A DNA stretch of 24,249 bases, taken from contig CAZKEL010000038.1 in assembly GCA_964551815.1 (NCBI GenBank), forward strand, positions 1 through 24,249, read 5' to 3'. The notes beneath the pieces were generated by a model that was not told the origin of the DNA, did not search any database, and was given only the letters and a program-made list of their open reading frames with translations. Made by a program: the position numbers and the translations under genes. Below are positions 16,688-23,489 of this stretch, one piece after another (position 1 is the stretch's first letter; each line of letters starts with the position of its first letter). This stretch comes from D37C17 sp964551815 (GTDB lineage: Bacteria; Fidelibacterota; Marinisomatia; SCGC-AAA003-L08; D37C17).

Positions 16688-16702
16688 GAAAAGGAGAGAA
16701 TC

Positions 16703-17047
16703 ATGCCCAGAGCAAACAGCACGGTACCCAGACACCGCCGCCATCGTAAGATTGTAAAACTGGCGAAGGGGTATTATGGTACCAGAAAAACCAACTTCAA
16801 GTCGGCGAAGGATGCAGTCCAGAAAGGCTGGCAGTATGCCTACAGAGACCGGCGAACCAATAAACGAAACTTCCGGAAATTATGGATTATCCGGATCAAT
16901 GCCGCCGTAAGACAGCATGGATTATCCTATTCAAAATTCATTTCAGGATTAAAAGAAAAGAATATTGAATTAAACCGGAAAACGCTTGCCTATATGGCGG
17001 TGAATGATCCTTCGGGATTTGCTGAAATTGTAAATTCAGTAAAGTAG
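16703..17047 (+). CDS. rplT: Large ribosomal subunit protein bL20
   Basis: A 114-residue basic protein needed early in 50S assembly. The N-terminal RNA-binding tail PRANSTVPRHRRHRKIVKLA and the body motifs GYYGTRKTNFKSAKDAV and YRDRRTNKRNFRKLWI are diagnostic. AAAAGGAGAG lies before the ATG. In some bacteria L20 represses translation of this operon by binding its mRNA. I see no clear L20-like pseudoknot here, so I make no claim of that control. Confidence 0.96.
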   Translation: MPRANSTVPRHRRHRKIVKLAKGYYGTRKTNFKSAKDAVQKGWQYAYRDRRTNKRNFRKLWIIRINAAVRQHGLSYSKFISGLKEKNIELNRKTLAYMAVNDPSGFAEIVNSVK

Positions 17048-17051
17048 TTTC

Positions 17052-18071
17052 GTGTCCATAACCGATCAGATACAGCAAGTCAGATCTGAATTTCAGACTG
17101 ACCTGAAAAGCCTGTCTTCTGAAAATGGATCAGTTGACACTATCCGAATAAAATATCTGGGACGAAAGGGGCTGGTAGCCAGCCTCTTCGTCCAGATGGG
17201 AAGTGTGACCCAAGCTGAGCGCCCCCGTATGGGACAAGCACTCAATCAACTAAAGTCAGAAATAACTCACCAAATTGACACCCTGGAAACAGGTAGTGAA
17301 CACCTTGCTGAAAATCACTCTGATGAGATTGATTATACACTGCCGGGCGATCCACTTTCCCGAGGTAGTATTCATCCACTCTCACAAGTGATGGAAGAAA
17401 TTAAGTCCATCTTTCTGCGGCTTGGGTTTTCTCTGGCTTACGGTCCTGAAATTGATACAGAGTTTTATAATTTTGAAGCCCTGAATATCCCCAAACACCA
17501 CCCTGCCAGAGATATGCAGGATACCTTCTATATTTCGGAATCTGTCCTGTTGCGCACCCATACCTCTGATACACAAATCCATTTCATGGAAAACCACGAA
17601 CCCCCTGTGCGGATCATTGCACCGGGCCGGGTTTACCGAAATGAAGACATTTCTGTTCGCAGCTATTGTCTGTTTCATCAGATTGAAGGGCTTTATGTGG
17701 ATAAGGGTGTTACTTTTGCAGAATTAAAAGGAACTCTGGATCACTTTGCCAGAGAACTCTTTGGGAAAAAGGTGAAGACACGTTTCAGACCCAGTTACTT
17801 TCCTTTTACAGAGCCAAGTGCGGAAATGGATGTATCCTGTATTTTTTGTAAAAGTAAAGGTTGCAATATCTGTAAAAAAACAGGATGGCTGGAAATATTA
17901 GGCTGTGGTATGGTTGATCCTGAAGTATTTAAAGCCGTAAAGTATGATCCTGAAAAATGGACAGGCTATGCTTTTGGCATGGGTATCGAACGTATGGCTA
18001 TGTTGAAATTTGGTGTGGAAGATATCCGCCTGTTCTATAATGGTGATGTACGCTTTTTAAGGCAATTCTGA
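17052..18071 (+). CDS. pheS: Phenylalanyl-tRNA synthetase alpha subunit
   Basis: The catalytic subunit of the alpha2-beta2 enzyme that charges tRNA-Phe. It is 339 residues, with an N-terminal coiled coil (1-85) and the class II core holding HPLSQVMEEIKSIF, PARDMQDTF, RVYRNEDI and, in motif 3, GMGIERMAML. An insertion CIFCKSKGCNICKKTGW (about 261-277) has two CxxC pairs that could bind zinc, as seen in some bacterial PheS. The start is GTG 17052, four bases after rplT, with no clear Shine-Dalgarno sequence. It overlaps pheT by one base (TGATG). Confidence 0.95.
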   Translation: MSITDQIQQVRSEFQTDLKSLSSENGSVDTIRIKYLGRKGLVASLFVQMGSVTQAERPRMGQALNQLKSEITHQIDTLETGSEHLAENHSDEIDYTLPGDPLSRGSIHPLSQVMEEIKSIFLRLGFSLAYGPEIDTEFYNFEALNIPKHHPARDMQDTFYISESVLLRTHTSDTQIHFMENHEPPVRIIAPGRVYRNEDISVRSYCLFHQIEGLYVDKGVTFAELKGTLDHFARELFGKKVKTRFRPSYFPFTEPSAEMDVSCIFCKSKGCNICKKTGWLEILGCGMVDPEVFKAVKYDPEKWTGYAFGMGIERMAMLKFGVEDIRLFYNGDVRFLRQF

Positions 18072-20452
18072 TGAAAGTTTCTCAAAACTGGCTGAAAGAG
18101 TATATTGATATTTCCGATTCACCGGAGGATGTAGCGGACAGCCTCACCGCATTGGGATTGGAAGCCTCCTATGAAATTAAAGGAAAAAATTTCACCAATG
18201 TGGTCTTAGGAAAGGTGGAATCCTGTAATCCTCATCCGGATGCGGATAAATTATCTGTCTGTGAAGTGGACACGGGAAATGGTGATTTACAGACTATCGT
18301 TTGCGGTGCACCCAATGTAAAAGCGGGAATTCATGTCCCCGTTGCCAGGGTTGGTGCTGAATTTAACGGTGGCGATTTCAAAATTAAAAAAGCCAAACTG
18401 CGAGGAGTAGAATCTAATGGAATGATTTGCTCCGGGAAAGAATTGGCCTTTAATAATGACCATGAGGGCATCCTCATCTTAAACACAGATGCAGAACTTG
18501 GAACCCCCATTGAAGAAATCCTGCAATTTGAAGAAGATGTACTCTATGAGTTAGATCTTACACCTAATCGGGGGGATTGCCTCAGTCATCTTGGAGTTGC
18601 CAGAGATCTTGCAGCTTTATCCCTACAGAAAATTAAGCAAAGTAAAATTCAATTTAAGGAATCTTCTCAACAGGCTTCAGATGCAGTTTCTGTCTTTATA
18701 AAAGATAAGGATGCCTGCCCTCGGTATGCTGCCAGAGTCATAAAAGGGGTAACAGTTGCACCATCGCCAAACTGGCTGAAACAAAAATTGGAAGCGGTGG
18801 GACTTTCCAGTATTAATAATGTAGTTGATGCAGCCAATTTTGTCTTAATGGACAGAGGGCACCCCTTGCATACATTTGATTTGGCAGCCATTGAGGACAA
18901 TACAATCAATGTACGATATGCTAAAAAAGATGAATCTTTCACCACCTTAGATGGAGTTAAACACAAACTTTCTGATTTCCATTTGCTTATTTGTGATGGA
19001 AAGAAACCGGTGGCACTGGCAGGAATAATGGGAGGAGAAAACAGTGAAATTTCTGAAAATACCACAGATGTCTTAATTGAATCTGCCTATTTTAATCCCA
19101 CAGTAGTAAGGAAAGGTGCGAAAATCCTTGACCTTTCCACAGATGCCTCCCGGCGTTTTGAACGGGACACGGATATGGAAAATGTAACGCATTCCCTAAA
19201 CCAGTTAACTGCATTAATTCAGCAATTAGCTGGTGGTGAAATTTTACAGGGTATTGTGGATGTGTATCCAAAGAAAAAGGAAAAGACCACGATTCAATTT
19301 TCACCGGAAACTTGCAGAAACCTTTTGGGGATTGAATTATCAGATAAAGAAATCCAATCTATTTTTTCCTCACTTCAGATCGAGTCTAAAGCGAAAAGTG
19401 GAACAATGGAATGTACCATTCCTCACTTCCGCAATGATTTGGAGAGAGAGGTAGATCTCTGTGAAGAAGTTGCCAGAGTATATGGCTATGACAATATTCC
19501 CTCTTCCCAAAGATATACTGCATCTTATGCTGCCTTTACTGAAGATGCCCAGGAACTGGACAGCCTGCTGAGGACCCATCTGCACAGTTGTGGATTCCAT
19601 GAGCATTATTCCAACAGTCTTTTTAGTGAATCTTTTAGCAGGCATTTCGCTGCGGGAGATGCAGTAGAATTACATAATCCCCTTAGCAGGGATATGGCTT
19701 TTTTGCGCAATTCCATTTTACCGGGATTACTCATGGCTGCTGTCTATAATGAAAAAAGACAGGAAAAGGGATTTTGCCTGTTTGAAATAGGTGCAGTCCA
19801 TAATACTTCACCAAAAACGGAAACAGGGTCGAAGGAGAAAATTCAATTGGGACTGCTCTGGTATGGCGACCCTGCCCTTCATTGGCGAAAATATGAGGAT
19901 AGGGATCTCTACCATTGTAAAGGAGAAATTGAGAAATTGTTATCTTCCTGTAGTATTTCACAGATATCCTTTAAACCTGCAAACTCACAGGGATTTACCA
20001 CTTTATTGAAAATTTATTCCAATAAAACTCAGATTGGAATAATGGGGATCCCGGAAAATGCACTTTTAAAACAGTATGATTTAAAACAGGCTCCGATTTT
20101 AGCTGATCTTTCACTGCAGTCATTGAGAGAATTATGGGGGAACAGGAAGCATAATTATACAAGTCCGCCTCAATTTCCTGCCACCAGCAGAGATATTGCT
20201 CTTCAGGTGAACCGGGAAATTCCCGCTGAATCATTGTTAATAACGATAAAAAAGGATGGTGGAGATCATTTAAAAAAGGTGTCATTGTTTGATGTATATC
20301 AGCCAACTGATGTAGGTGAAACGCAGAAAAGTCTGGCATTTTCACTTCAATTTCAATCTGAATCTGCTACCCTGAAAGATGCAGAAGTAGATTCAGTAAT
20401 GAGTAAGATATTAGATTCTCTTCAAAAGGCTCATGGAGCTGTTCAACGCTAA
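18071..20452 (+). CDS. pheT: Phenylalanyl-tRNA synthetase beta subunit
   Basis: The 793-residue partner of PheS, normal length. Domains in order: N-terminal B1, an EMAP/OB-fold tRNA-binding domain (about 40-150; NPHPDADKLSVCEVDTGNG), the B3/B4 editing domain (about 215-385; RYAARVIKGV, HPLHTFDLAAI, RRFERDTDMENV), B5 (about 405-475), the synthetase-like fold (about 490-690) and the C-terminal ferredoxin-like anticodon-binding domain (about 700-793; FPATSRDIALQVN, KSLAFSLQFQS). Start ATG 18071 overlaps the pheS stop. It is followed after 14 bases by zapA. Confidence 0.95.
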   Translation: MKVSQNWLKEYIDISDSPEDVADSLTALGLEASYEIKGKNFTNVVLGKVESCNPHPDADKLSVCEVDTGNGDLQTIVCGAPNVKAGIHVPVARVGAEFNGGDFKIKKAKLRGVESNGMICSGKELAFNNDHEGILILNTDAELGTPIEEILQFEEDVLYELDLTPNRGDCLSHLGVARDLAALSLQKIKQSKIQFKESSQQASDAVSVFIKDKDACPRYAARVIKGVTVAPSPNWLKQKLEAVGLSSINNVVDAANFVLMDRGHPLHTFDLAAIEDNTINVRYAKKDESFTTLDGVKHKLSDFHLLICDGKKPVALAGIMGGENSEISENTTDVLIESAYFNPTVVRKGAKILDLSTDASRRFERDTDMENVTHSLNQLTALIQQLAGGEILQGIVDVYPKKKEKTTIQFSPETCRNLLGIELSDKEIQSIFSSLQIESKAKSGTMECTIPHFRNDLEREVDLCEEVARVYGYDNIPSSQRYTASYAAFTEDAQELDSLLRTHLHSCGFHEHYSNSLFSESFSRHFAAGDAVELHNPLSRDMAFLRNSILPGLLMAAVYNEKRQEKGFCLFEIGAVHNTSPKTETGSKEKIQLGLLWYGDPALHWRKYEDRDLYHCKGEIEKLLSSCSISQISFKPANSQGFTTLLKIYSNKTQIGIMGIPENALLKQYDLKQAPILADLSLQSLRELWGNRKHNYTSPPQFPATSRDIALQVNREIPAESLLITIKKDGGDHLKKVSLFDVYQPTDVGETQKSLAFSLQFQSESATLKDAEVDSVMSKILDSLQKAHGAVQR

Positions 20453-20466
20453 GGGGGGATAGAGTT

Positions 20467-20775
20467 ATGAAACCAAAGGTGGTAAAAGTAAATATATTAG
20501 GGCAGGATTATGTGGTGCGGTCTGCAGCTGGTCAAAAATATCTGGAAGAAGTTGCCGGTTATGTGAACGCAAAGATGGATGAAATTAAACAGTCAGGTAT
20601 TGACGATTCACAGCAGTTGAGAATAGCAGTATTGGCTGCTATGAATATTACCGATGAACTTTTCACCTACAAGAAAGAGAAGAAAAAATTTGTAGATAAG
20701 GTGGAGGCCAAGACCCTTGCCATTACAGAGTTCATTGAAAACCGAATCACCGATATAGAATCGGAAGAAGAATAA
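20467..20775 (+). CDS. zapA: Cell division protein ZapA
   Basis: A 102-residue protein that bundles FtsZ filaments at the division ring. The N-terminal beta-strand head (VVKVNILGQDYVVRSAAGQK), then YLEEVAGYVNAKMDEI and AVLAAMNITDELFTYKKEK in a long C-terminal coiled coil, match ZapA. A GGGGGG-rich ribosome site precedes ATG 20467. zapA after pheT is a common order in bacteria. folD starts one base after its stop, so the two are probably coupled. Confidence 0.88.
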   Translation: MKPKVVKVNILGQDYVVRSAAGQKYLEEVAGYVNAKMDEIKQSGIDDSQQLRIAVLAAMNITDELFTYKKEKKKFVDKVEAKTLAITEFIENRITDIESEEE

Positions 20776-20776
20776 G

Positions 20777-21667
20777 TTGGAAACAAAGCTCCTCAAAGGG
20801 AAACCTGTAGCTGAGTATATCCGTAATGGATTAATCGGTCGGATTCAGACTTTAAGGGCTGAGGGAATCACTCCCCATCTTGCAGCAGTTATTGTTGGGG
20901 ATGACCCCGCATCAACGGTCTATGTACGCAATAAAGCCCGTGCCTTTGAAAAAATGGACTGTAGCAGCCAGACGCACAAGCTTGGCAATCACACCAGGGA
21001 AGATGAAATTCTTTCACTGATCCACCAATTAAATCAGGATGATGAAGTGCATGGCATATTGGTACAGCTCCCTTTGTCTAAACATTTGAATGCGCAGAAA
21101 ATACTTCATGCAGTATCTCCTGCAAAAGATGTGGATGGATTTCACCCCGAAAACCTGGGACTGCTATTGGAAGGGAATCCCAATTATATTCCTTGTACTC
21201 CCCATGGAATTTTAGAAATTTTAAAGTATTATGACATCCCTGTATCCCGTCGTCATGCTGTAATAGTTGGCAGAAGTAATATTGTAGGGAAGCCTATGTT
21301 TGCCTTGTTAGCCCAAAAATTTGAAATGGGTAATGCAACCGTTACCCTCTGTCATACGGGAACAAAAGATTTGGCTAAACATACCAGCCAGGCAGACATA
21401 ATTATTGCCGCAGCAGGCTCTCCCAAAATGATAAAGGGAGGGATGATAAAACAGGGTGTTGACATTATTGATGTTGGTATTAACAGGGTTGAAGATGATT
21501 CTGAAAAAGGGTATAGTTTAGTAGGGGATGTTGACACAGAATCTGTCATGAGTATCGCTCACTCAGTAACGCCGGTTCCCGGTGGTGTGGGACCTATGAC
21601 GATTACTATGCTGCTGGTAAATACAATCAAAGCAGCAGAAAGGTGCTTGAAATTAGCCTTGGCGTAG
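20777..21667 (+). CDS. folD: Bifunctional methylenetetrahydrofolate dehydrogenase/cyclohydrolase
   Basis: FolD interconverts 5,10-methylene-, methenyl- and 10-formyl-tetrahydrofolate for purine and formyl-methionine supply. The 296 residues carry the catalytic lysine in YVRNKARAFEKM (Lys53), QLPLSKHLN, the substrate loop KDVDGFHPENLG, PCTPHGILEIL, the NADP-binding VGRSNIVGKP and the C-terminal TPVPGGVGPMTITMLL. The start is TTG 20777, one base after zapA. The last codons (gcc ttg gcg tag) coincide with the beginning of a 44-bp tandem repeat, so the final residues ALA and the stop lie within repeat sequence. Confidence 0.95.
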   Translation: METKLLKGKPVAEYIRNGLIGRIQTLRAEGITPHLAAVIVGDDPASTVYVRNKARAFEKMDCSSQTHKLGNHTREDEILSLIHQLNQDDEVHGILVQLPLSKHLNAQKILHAVSPAKDVDGFHPENLGLLLEGNPNYIPCTPHGILEILKYYDIPVSRRHAVIVGRSNIVGKPMFALLAQKFEMGNATVTLCHTGTKDLAKHTSQADIIIAAAGSPKMIKGGMIKQGVDIIDVGINRVEDDSEKGYSLVGDVDTESVMSIAHSVTPVPGGVGPMTITMLLVNTIKAAERCLKLALA

Positions 21668-21850
21668 ATGGGGCACTTGTCATTGGCTTGCCCTTCGTAG
21701 CCTTGGTGTAGATGGGTCACTTGTCATTGGCTTGCCCTTCGTAGCCTTGGTGTAGATGGGTCACTTGTCATTGGCTTGCCCTTCGTAGCGTTAGCGTAGA
21801 TGGGTCACTTGTCATTGGCTTGCCCTTCGTAGCGTTAGCGTAGATGGGTC
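21654..21850 (+). repeat. 44-bp tandem repeat array at the folD 3' end
   Basis: The motif TAGATGGGTCACTTGTC recurs at 21665, 21709, 21753 and 21797, with a truncated copy at 21841, so the period is exactly 44. The bases before each copy (tagccttggtg or tagcgttagcg) also match, and the first copy lies over the end of folD. The early copies carry ccttggtg and the later ones cgttagcg, so variants are grouped. Units are adjacent with no unique spacers. Each can form an imperfect hairpin between TGCCCTTCGTA and TAGATGGGTCA. No gene is visible. Confidence 0.9.
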
Positions 21851-22077
21851 AATTTATAATTTATAATTGATCATTAATAATTAAAGCATGCCCCCGTAGC
21901 TTCCATCTACACTTGCATCTTCATTGCATTACGATGCACAAGTTGTTACGATGGACAAGCAGCGGGATAGAAGTTTTTTAGGATTAATTTATAATTTATA
22001 ATTGATCATTAATAATTAAAGTATGCCCCCGTAGCTTCCATCTACACTTGCATCTTCATTGCATTACGATGCACAAG

Positions 22078-22177
22078 NNNNNNNNNNNNNNNNNNNNNNN
22101 NNNNNNNNNNNNNNNNNNNNNNNNNNNNNNNNNNNNNNNNNNNNNNNNNNNNNNNNNNNNNNNNNNNNNNNNNNNNN
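22078..22177. other. Assembly gap of exactly 100 N
   Basis: Exactly 100 undetermined bases lie inside the 135-bp array. A round 100 is usually a placeholder of unknown length. If the array period held, the gap would need to be 80 bases (or 80 plus a multiple of 135), so the real number of repeat units is not known. Confidence 0.97.
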
Positions 22178-22275
22178 ATGCCCCCGTAGCTTCCATCTAC
22201 ACTTGCATCTTCATTGCATTACGATGCACAAGTTGTTACGATGGACAAGCAGCGGGATAGAAGTTTTTTAGGATT

Positions 22276-22314
22276 AATTTATAATTTATAATTGATCATT
22301 AATAATTAAAGTAT
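22276..22314 (+). promoter_or_regulatory. AT-rich promoter-like region before tRNA-Arg
   Basis: Two TATAAT hexamers (22280-22285 and 22287-22292) lie 23-35 bases before the tRNA, a fitting distance for -10 boxes giving a short 5' leader. No good -35 box is seen upstream. The same stretch occurs in each 135-bp unit. Confidence 0.35.
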
Positions 22315-22391
22315 GCCCCCGTAGCTCAGCTGGATAGAGCGTTGGATTCCGGTTCCAAAGGCCGTGCGTTCGAATCGCGCCGGGGGTACCA
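22315..22391 (+). tRNA. tRNA-Arg (anticodon CCG)
   Basis: A complete 77-base gene including an encoded CCA. The acceptor GCCCCCG pairs with CGGGGGT (first pair G-T). GCTC/GAGC is the D stem, TTGGA/TCCAA encloses loop TTCCGGT with anticodon CCG, and GTGCG/CGCGC is the T stem around TTCGAAT. It reads the CGG arginine codon. Its first 12 bases also occur in each upstream 135-bp repeat unit. Confidence 0.95.
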
Positions 22392-22508
22392 TTCTACATT
22401 CACTTCGTGAATTGGATGGGCTAATAGCCACAAGCTGTTAGCCTTTAGTTGTTAGCCATTTGCAATTGGCTGTTAACCTTTAGCTAATTAATATAAGTTT
22501 AAGAAATT
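22392..22508 (+). repeat. Spacer with short imperfect repeats between two tRNA genes
   Basis: Contains a 6-bp hairpin ATTCAC-TTC-GTGAAT (22398-22412), a palindrome GGCTAATAGCC (22419-22429) and a 15-base direct repeat GCTGTTAGCCTTTAG at 22434 and 22469 (one mismatch, 35 bases apart), with a further partial copy TTGTTAGCC between. There is no T run, so it is not a clear terminator. The two tRNAs may be co-transcribed and separated by processing. Confidence 0.6.
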
Positions 22509-22603
22509 GGAAGCGAATGTGTTCCTGGTGGGCGCCACAGCCTTCAAAGCTGATGTGTGGCAGTGATGTCATAGATGGGTTCGATTCCCATACGCTTCCG
22601 CCA
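22509..22603 (+). tRNA. selC: tRNA-Sec (selenocysteine, anticodon TCA)
   Basis: A 95-base gene with the hallmarks of bacterial tRNA-Sec. The acceptor begins GGAAGCG and ends CGCTTCC plus GCCA, with an encoded CCA. A 6-bp D stem GTGTTC/GGGCGC has a small loop CTGGT. The anticodon loop CTTCAAA holds TCA at 22544-22546, and a long variable arm pairs TGTGGCA with TGTCATA around GTGA. The T arm is ATGGG/CCCAT around TTCGATT. The eighth acceptor pair would be A22516-A22592, a mismatch, and the anticodon stem has only four clean pairs. It decodes UGA together with SelB and a SECIS element, so selA, selB and selD should exist elsewhere. Confidence 0.93.
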
Positions 22604-22609
22604 ATTAAA

Positions 22610-22638
22610 ACCCTCGTGTAATAACGGGGGTTTTTTTT
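22610..22638 (+). terminator. Rho-independent terminator after tRNA-Sec
   Basis: ACCCTCG (22610-22616) pairs with CGGGGGT (22625-22631, one T-G pair) around an 8-base loop, and eight T follow from 22631. It ends the tRNA transcript. The following 226 bases (22639-22864) show no gene. Confidence 0.9.
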
Positions 22639-22864
22639 ACCTGTGAGTAATTTGCATTATGACTCTCAGGATTTAGAGGTATTCAAGGTGCAAACCTACA
22701 TATCGTTTTGAAATGTAAATGGATTATAGGATTTAAGTCTCAAGAATATGGAATAGAATTTATATCTGTTTTAATTCAGTTTAAAAAATAGATTTTTCCC
22801 CTTTATTATTTTGCCCACTCAATAAATACCTGTTAATTTTATATATACAATTTCAGGAGATGAT

Positions 22865-23215
22865 ATGTACGAAAATTTAAAAAAATCGGTGAATTTCGAT
22901 TTTAAAGACAGTTATGATATGACGGATAAAATTGAAGAAGAACTCATTCAGATTGAGGAGAATTCCCATAAGTATGCTTCAGATAAATTTATGGAAATAT
23001 TAAATAAGGCAAAGGCTGAGAAAGAACCGGTTAATGTTTCCTCTGTGGGAGAAAATCTATTTTATCACAGCATCCATTTTTTAAAGGGCAGAGGATGGAC
23101 AGAGGAAGTCCTCATGGATGCAGTGCGGGACCACTATTACCGCTATGAAACCAAAGTCGAAGAAGAGGAAGAACCAGAACCTGAACCAGAACCTCAAAAG
23201 AAAACGGCGAAGTAA
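22865..23215 (+). CDS. Small acidic protein of unknown function
   Basis: A 116-residue protein with no recognised family. The N-terminal 75 residues look helical and charged (MTDKIEEELIQIEENSHKYASDKFMEILNKAK). A more conserved-looking part, NLFYHSIHFLKGRGWTEEVLMDAVRDHYY (split about 64-92), has an aromatic helix pattern. The tail is a low-complexity run of E and P (about 97-110) closed by basic KKTAK. No signal peptide or membrane helix. CAGGAGA lies 4 bases before ATG 22865, a strong ribosome site. A possible promoter is TTGCCC (22811) with TAATTT 17 bases on, but this is weak. Cytoplasmic and soluble; function cannot be assigned. Confidence 0.75.
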   Translation: MYENLKKSVNFDFKDSYDMTDKIEEELIQIEENSHKYASDKFMEILNKAKAEKEPVNVSSVGENLFYHSIHFLKGRGWTEEVLMDAVRDHYYRYETKVEEEEEPEPEPEPQKKTAK

Positions 23216-23240
23216 TCTATATTTTTCAAGATTTTGATCC

Positions 23241-23489
23241 ATGATTCATAAATTAATAAATGATAAGAATCAAATTCTTCGCTGGCCAAAAAAACCGGCT
23301 GATAAAGAAATCGTGATTCAGTTTCTTTCTGAAAAATTTCAATGCGATATTACCTATTCAGAAAAGGAAGTGAATGCCATTATCAATACCCATCACCTGT
23401 TTAAAGATACAACTCTTCTGCGCAGGGAACTCATCTCCCGGAAAAAACTTTCCCGCTTAGATAATGGCTCCCAATATTGGAAGCTCTAA
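23241..23489 (+). CDS. DUF2087 domain protein
   Basis: An 82-residue protein that is almost entirely a DUF2087 domain: RWPKKPADKEIVIQFLSEKF (about 14-33), YSEKEVNAIINTHHLF (about 39-54) and LLRRELISRKKLSRLDNGSQYWKL at the end. DUF2087 often forms the C-terminal part of ArsR-like transcription regulators, or stands alone as here, and is thought to be a winged-helix-like unit. Its function is not known. It begins 25 bases after the acidic protein with only a weak ribosome site. Its last 13 bases overlap the likely start of the next gene. Confidence 0.8.
   Translation: MIHKLINDKNQILRWPKKPADKEIVIQFLSEKFQCDITYSEKEVNAIINTHHLFKDTTLLRRELISRKKLSRLDNGSQYWKL

Larger units (their letters stand above)
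21851..22326 (+). repeat. 135-bp tandem repeat array running into tRNA-Arg, interrupted by an assembly gap
   Basis: Units start at 21851, 21986, inside the N gap, and 22276. Period 135 is exact between 21851 and 21986 and between GCCCCC at 22180 and 22315. Each unit holds an AT-rich stretch with two TATAAT-like hexamers, then GCCCCCGTAGCT, GTAG-loop-CTAC, a hairpin made by CTTGCATC and GATGCACAAG, a near-duplicate TTACGATGGACAAG and TAGAAGTTTTTTAGG. The first unit differs by one base (gcatg for gtatg). The last unit breaks off at 22326, where the true tRNA continues. No coding region is supported in 21668-22314. Confidence 0.9.

Noticed and set aside
19731..20345. Minus-strand open frames opposite pheT and others
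   Set aside because: They lie fully within strongly recognised + strand genes, lack ribosome sites and resemble no protein family.
22048..22271. Two overlapping open frames across the N gap
   Set aside because: They are read through undetermined bases and low-complexity repeat sequence; no real protein is supported.
21654..22326. Possible CRISPR array because of regular repeats
   Set aside because: The units are directly adjacent copies of 44 or 135 bases with no unique spacers, and no cas genes are near.
22276..22391. Attachment site of an integrated element at tRNA-Arg
   Set aside because: Integrases normally use the 3' half of a tRNA; here the 5' end is repeated, and no integrase gene or second 3' copy is seen.
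22639..22864. A small RNA or gene in the gap before the acidic protein
   Set aside because: Only AT-rich sequence with short frames and a weak promoter-like pair; nothing that can be supported.
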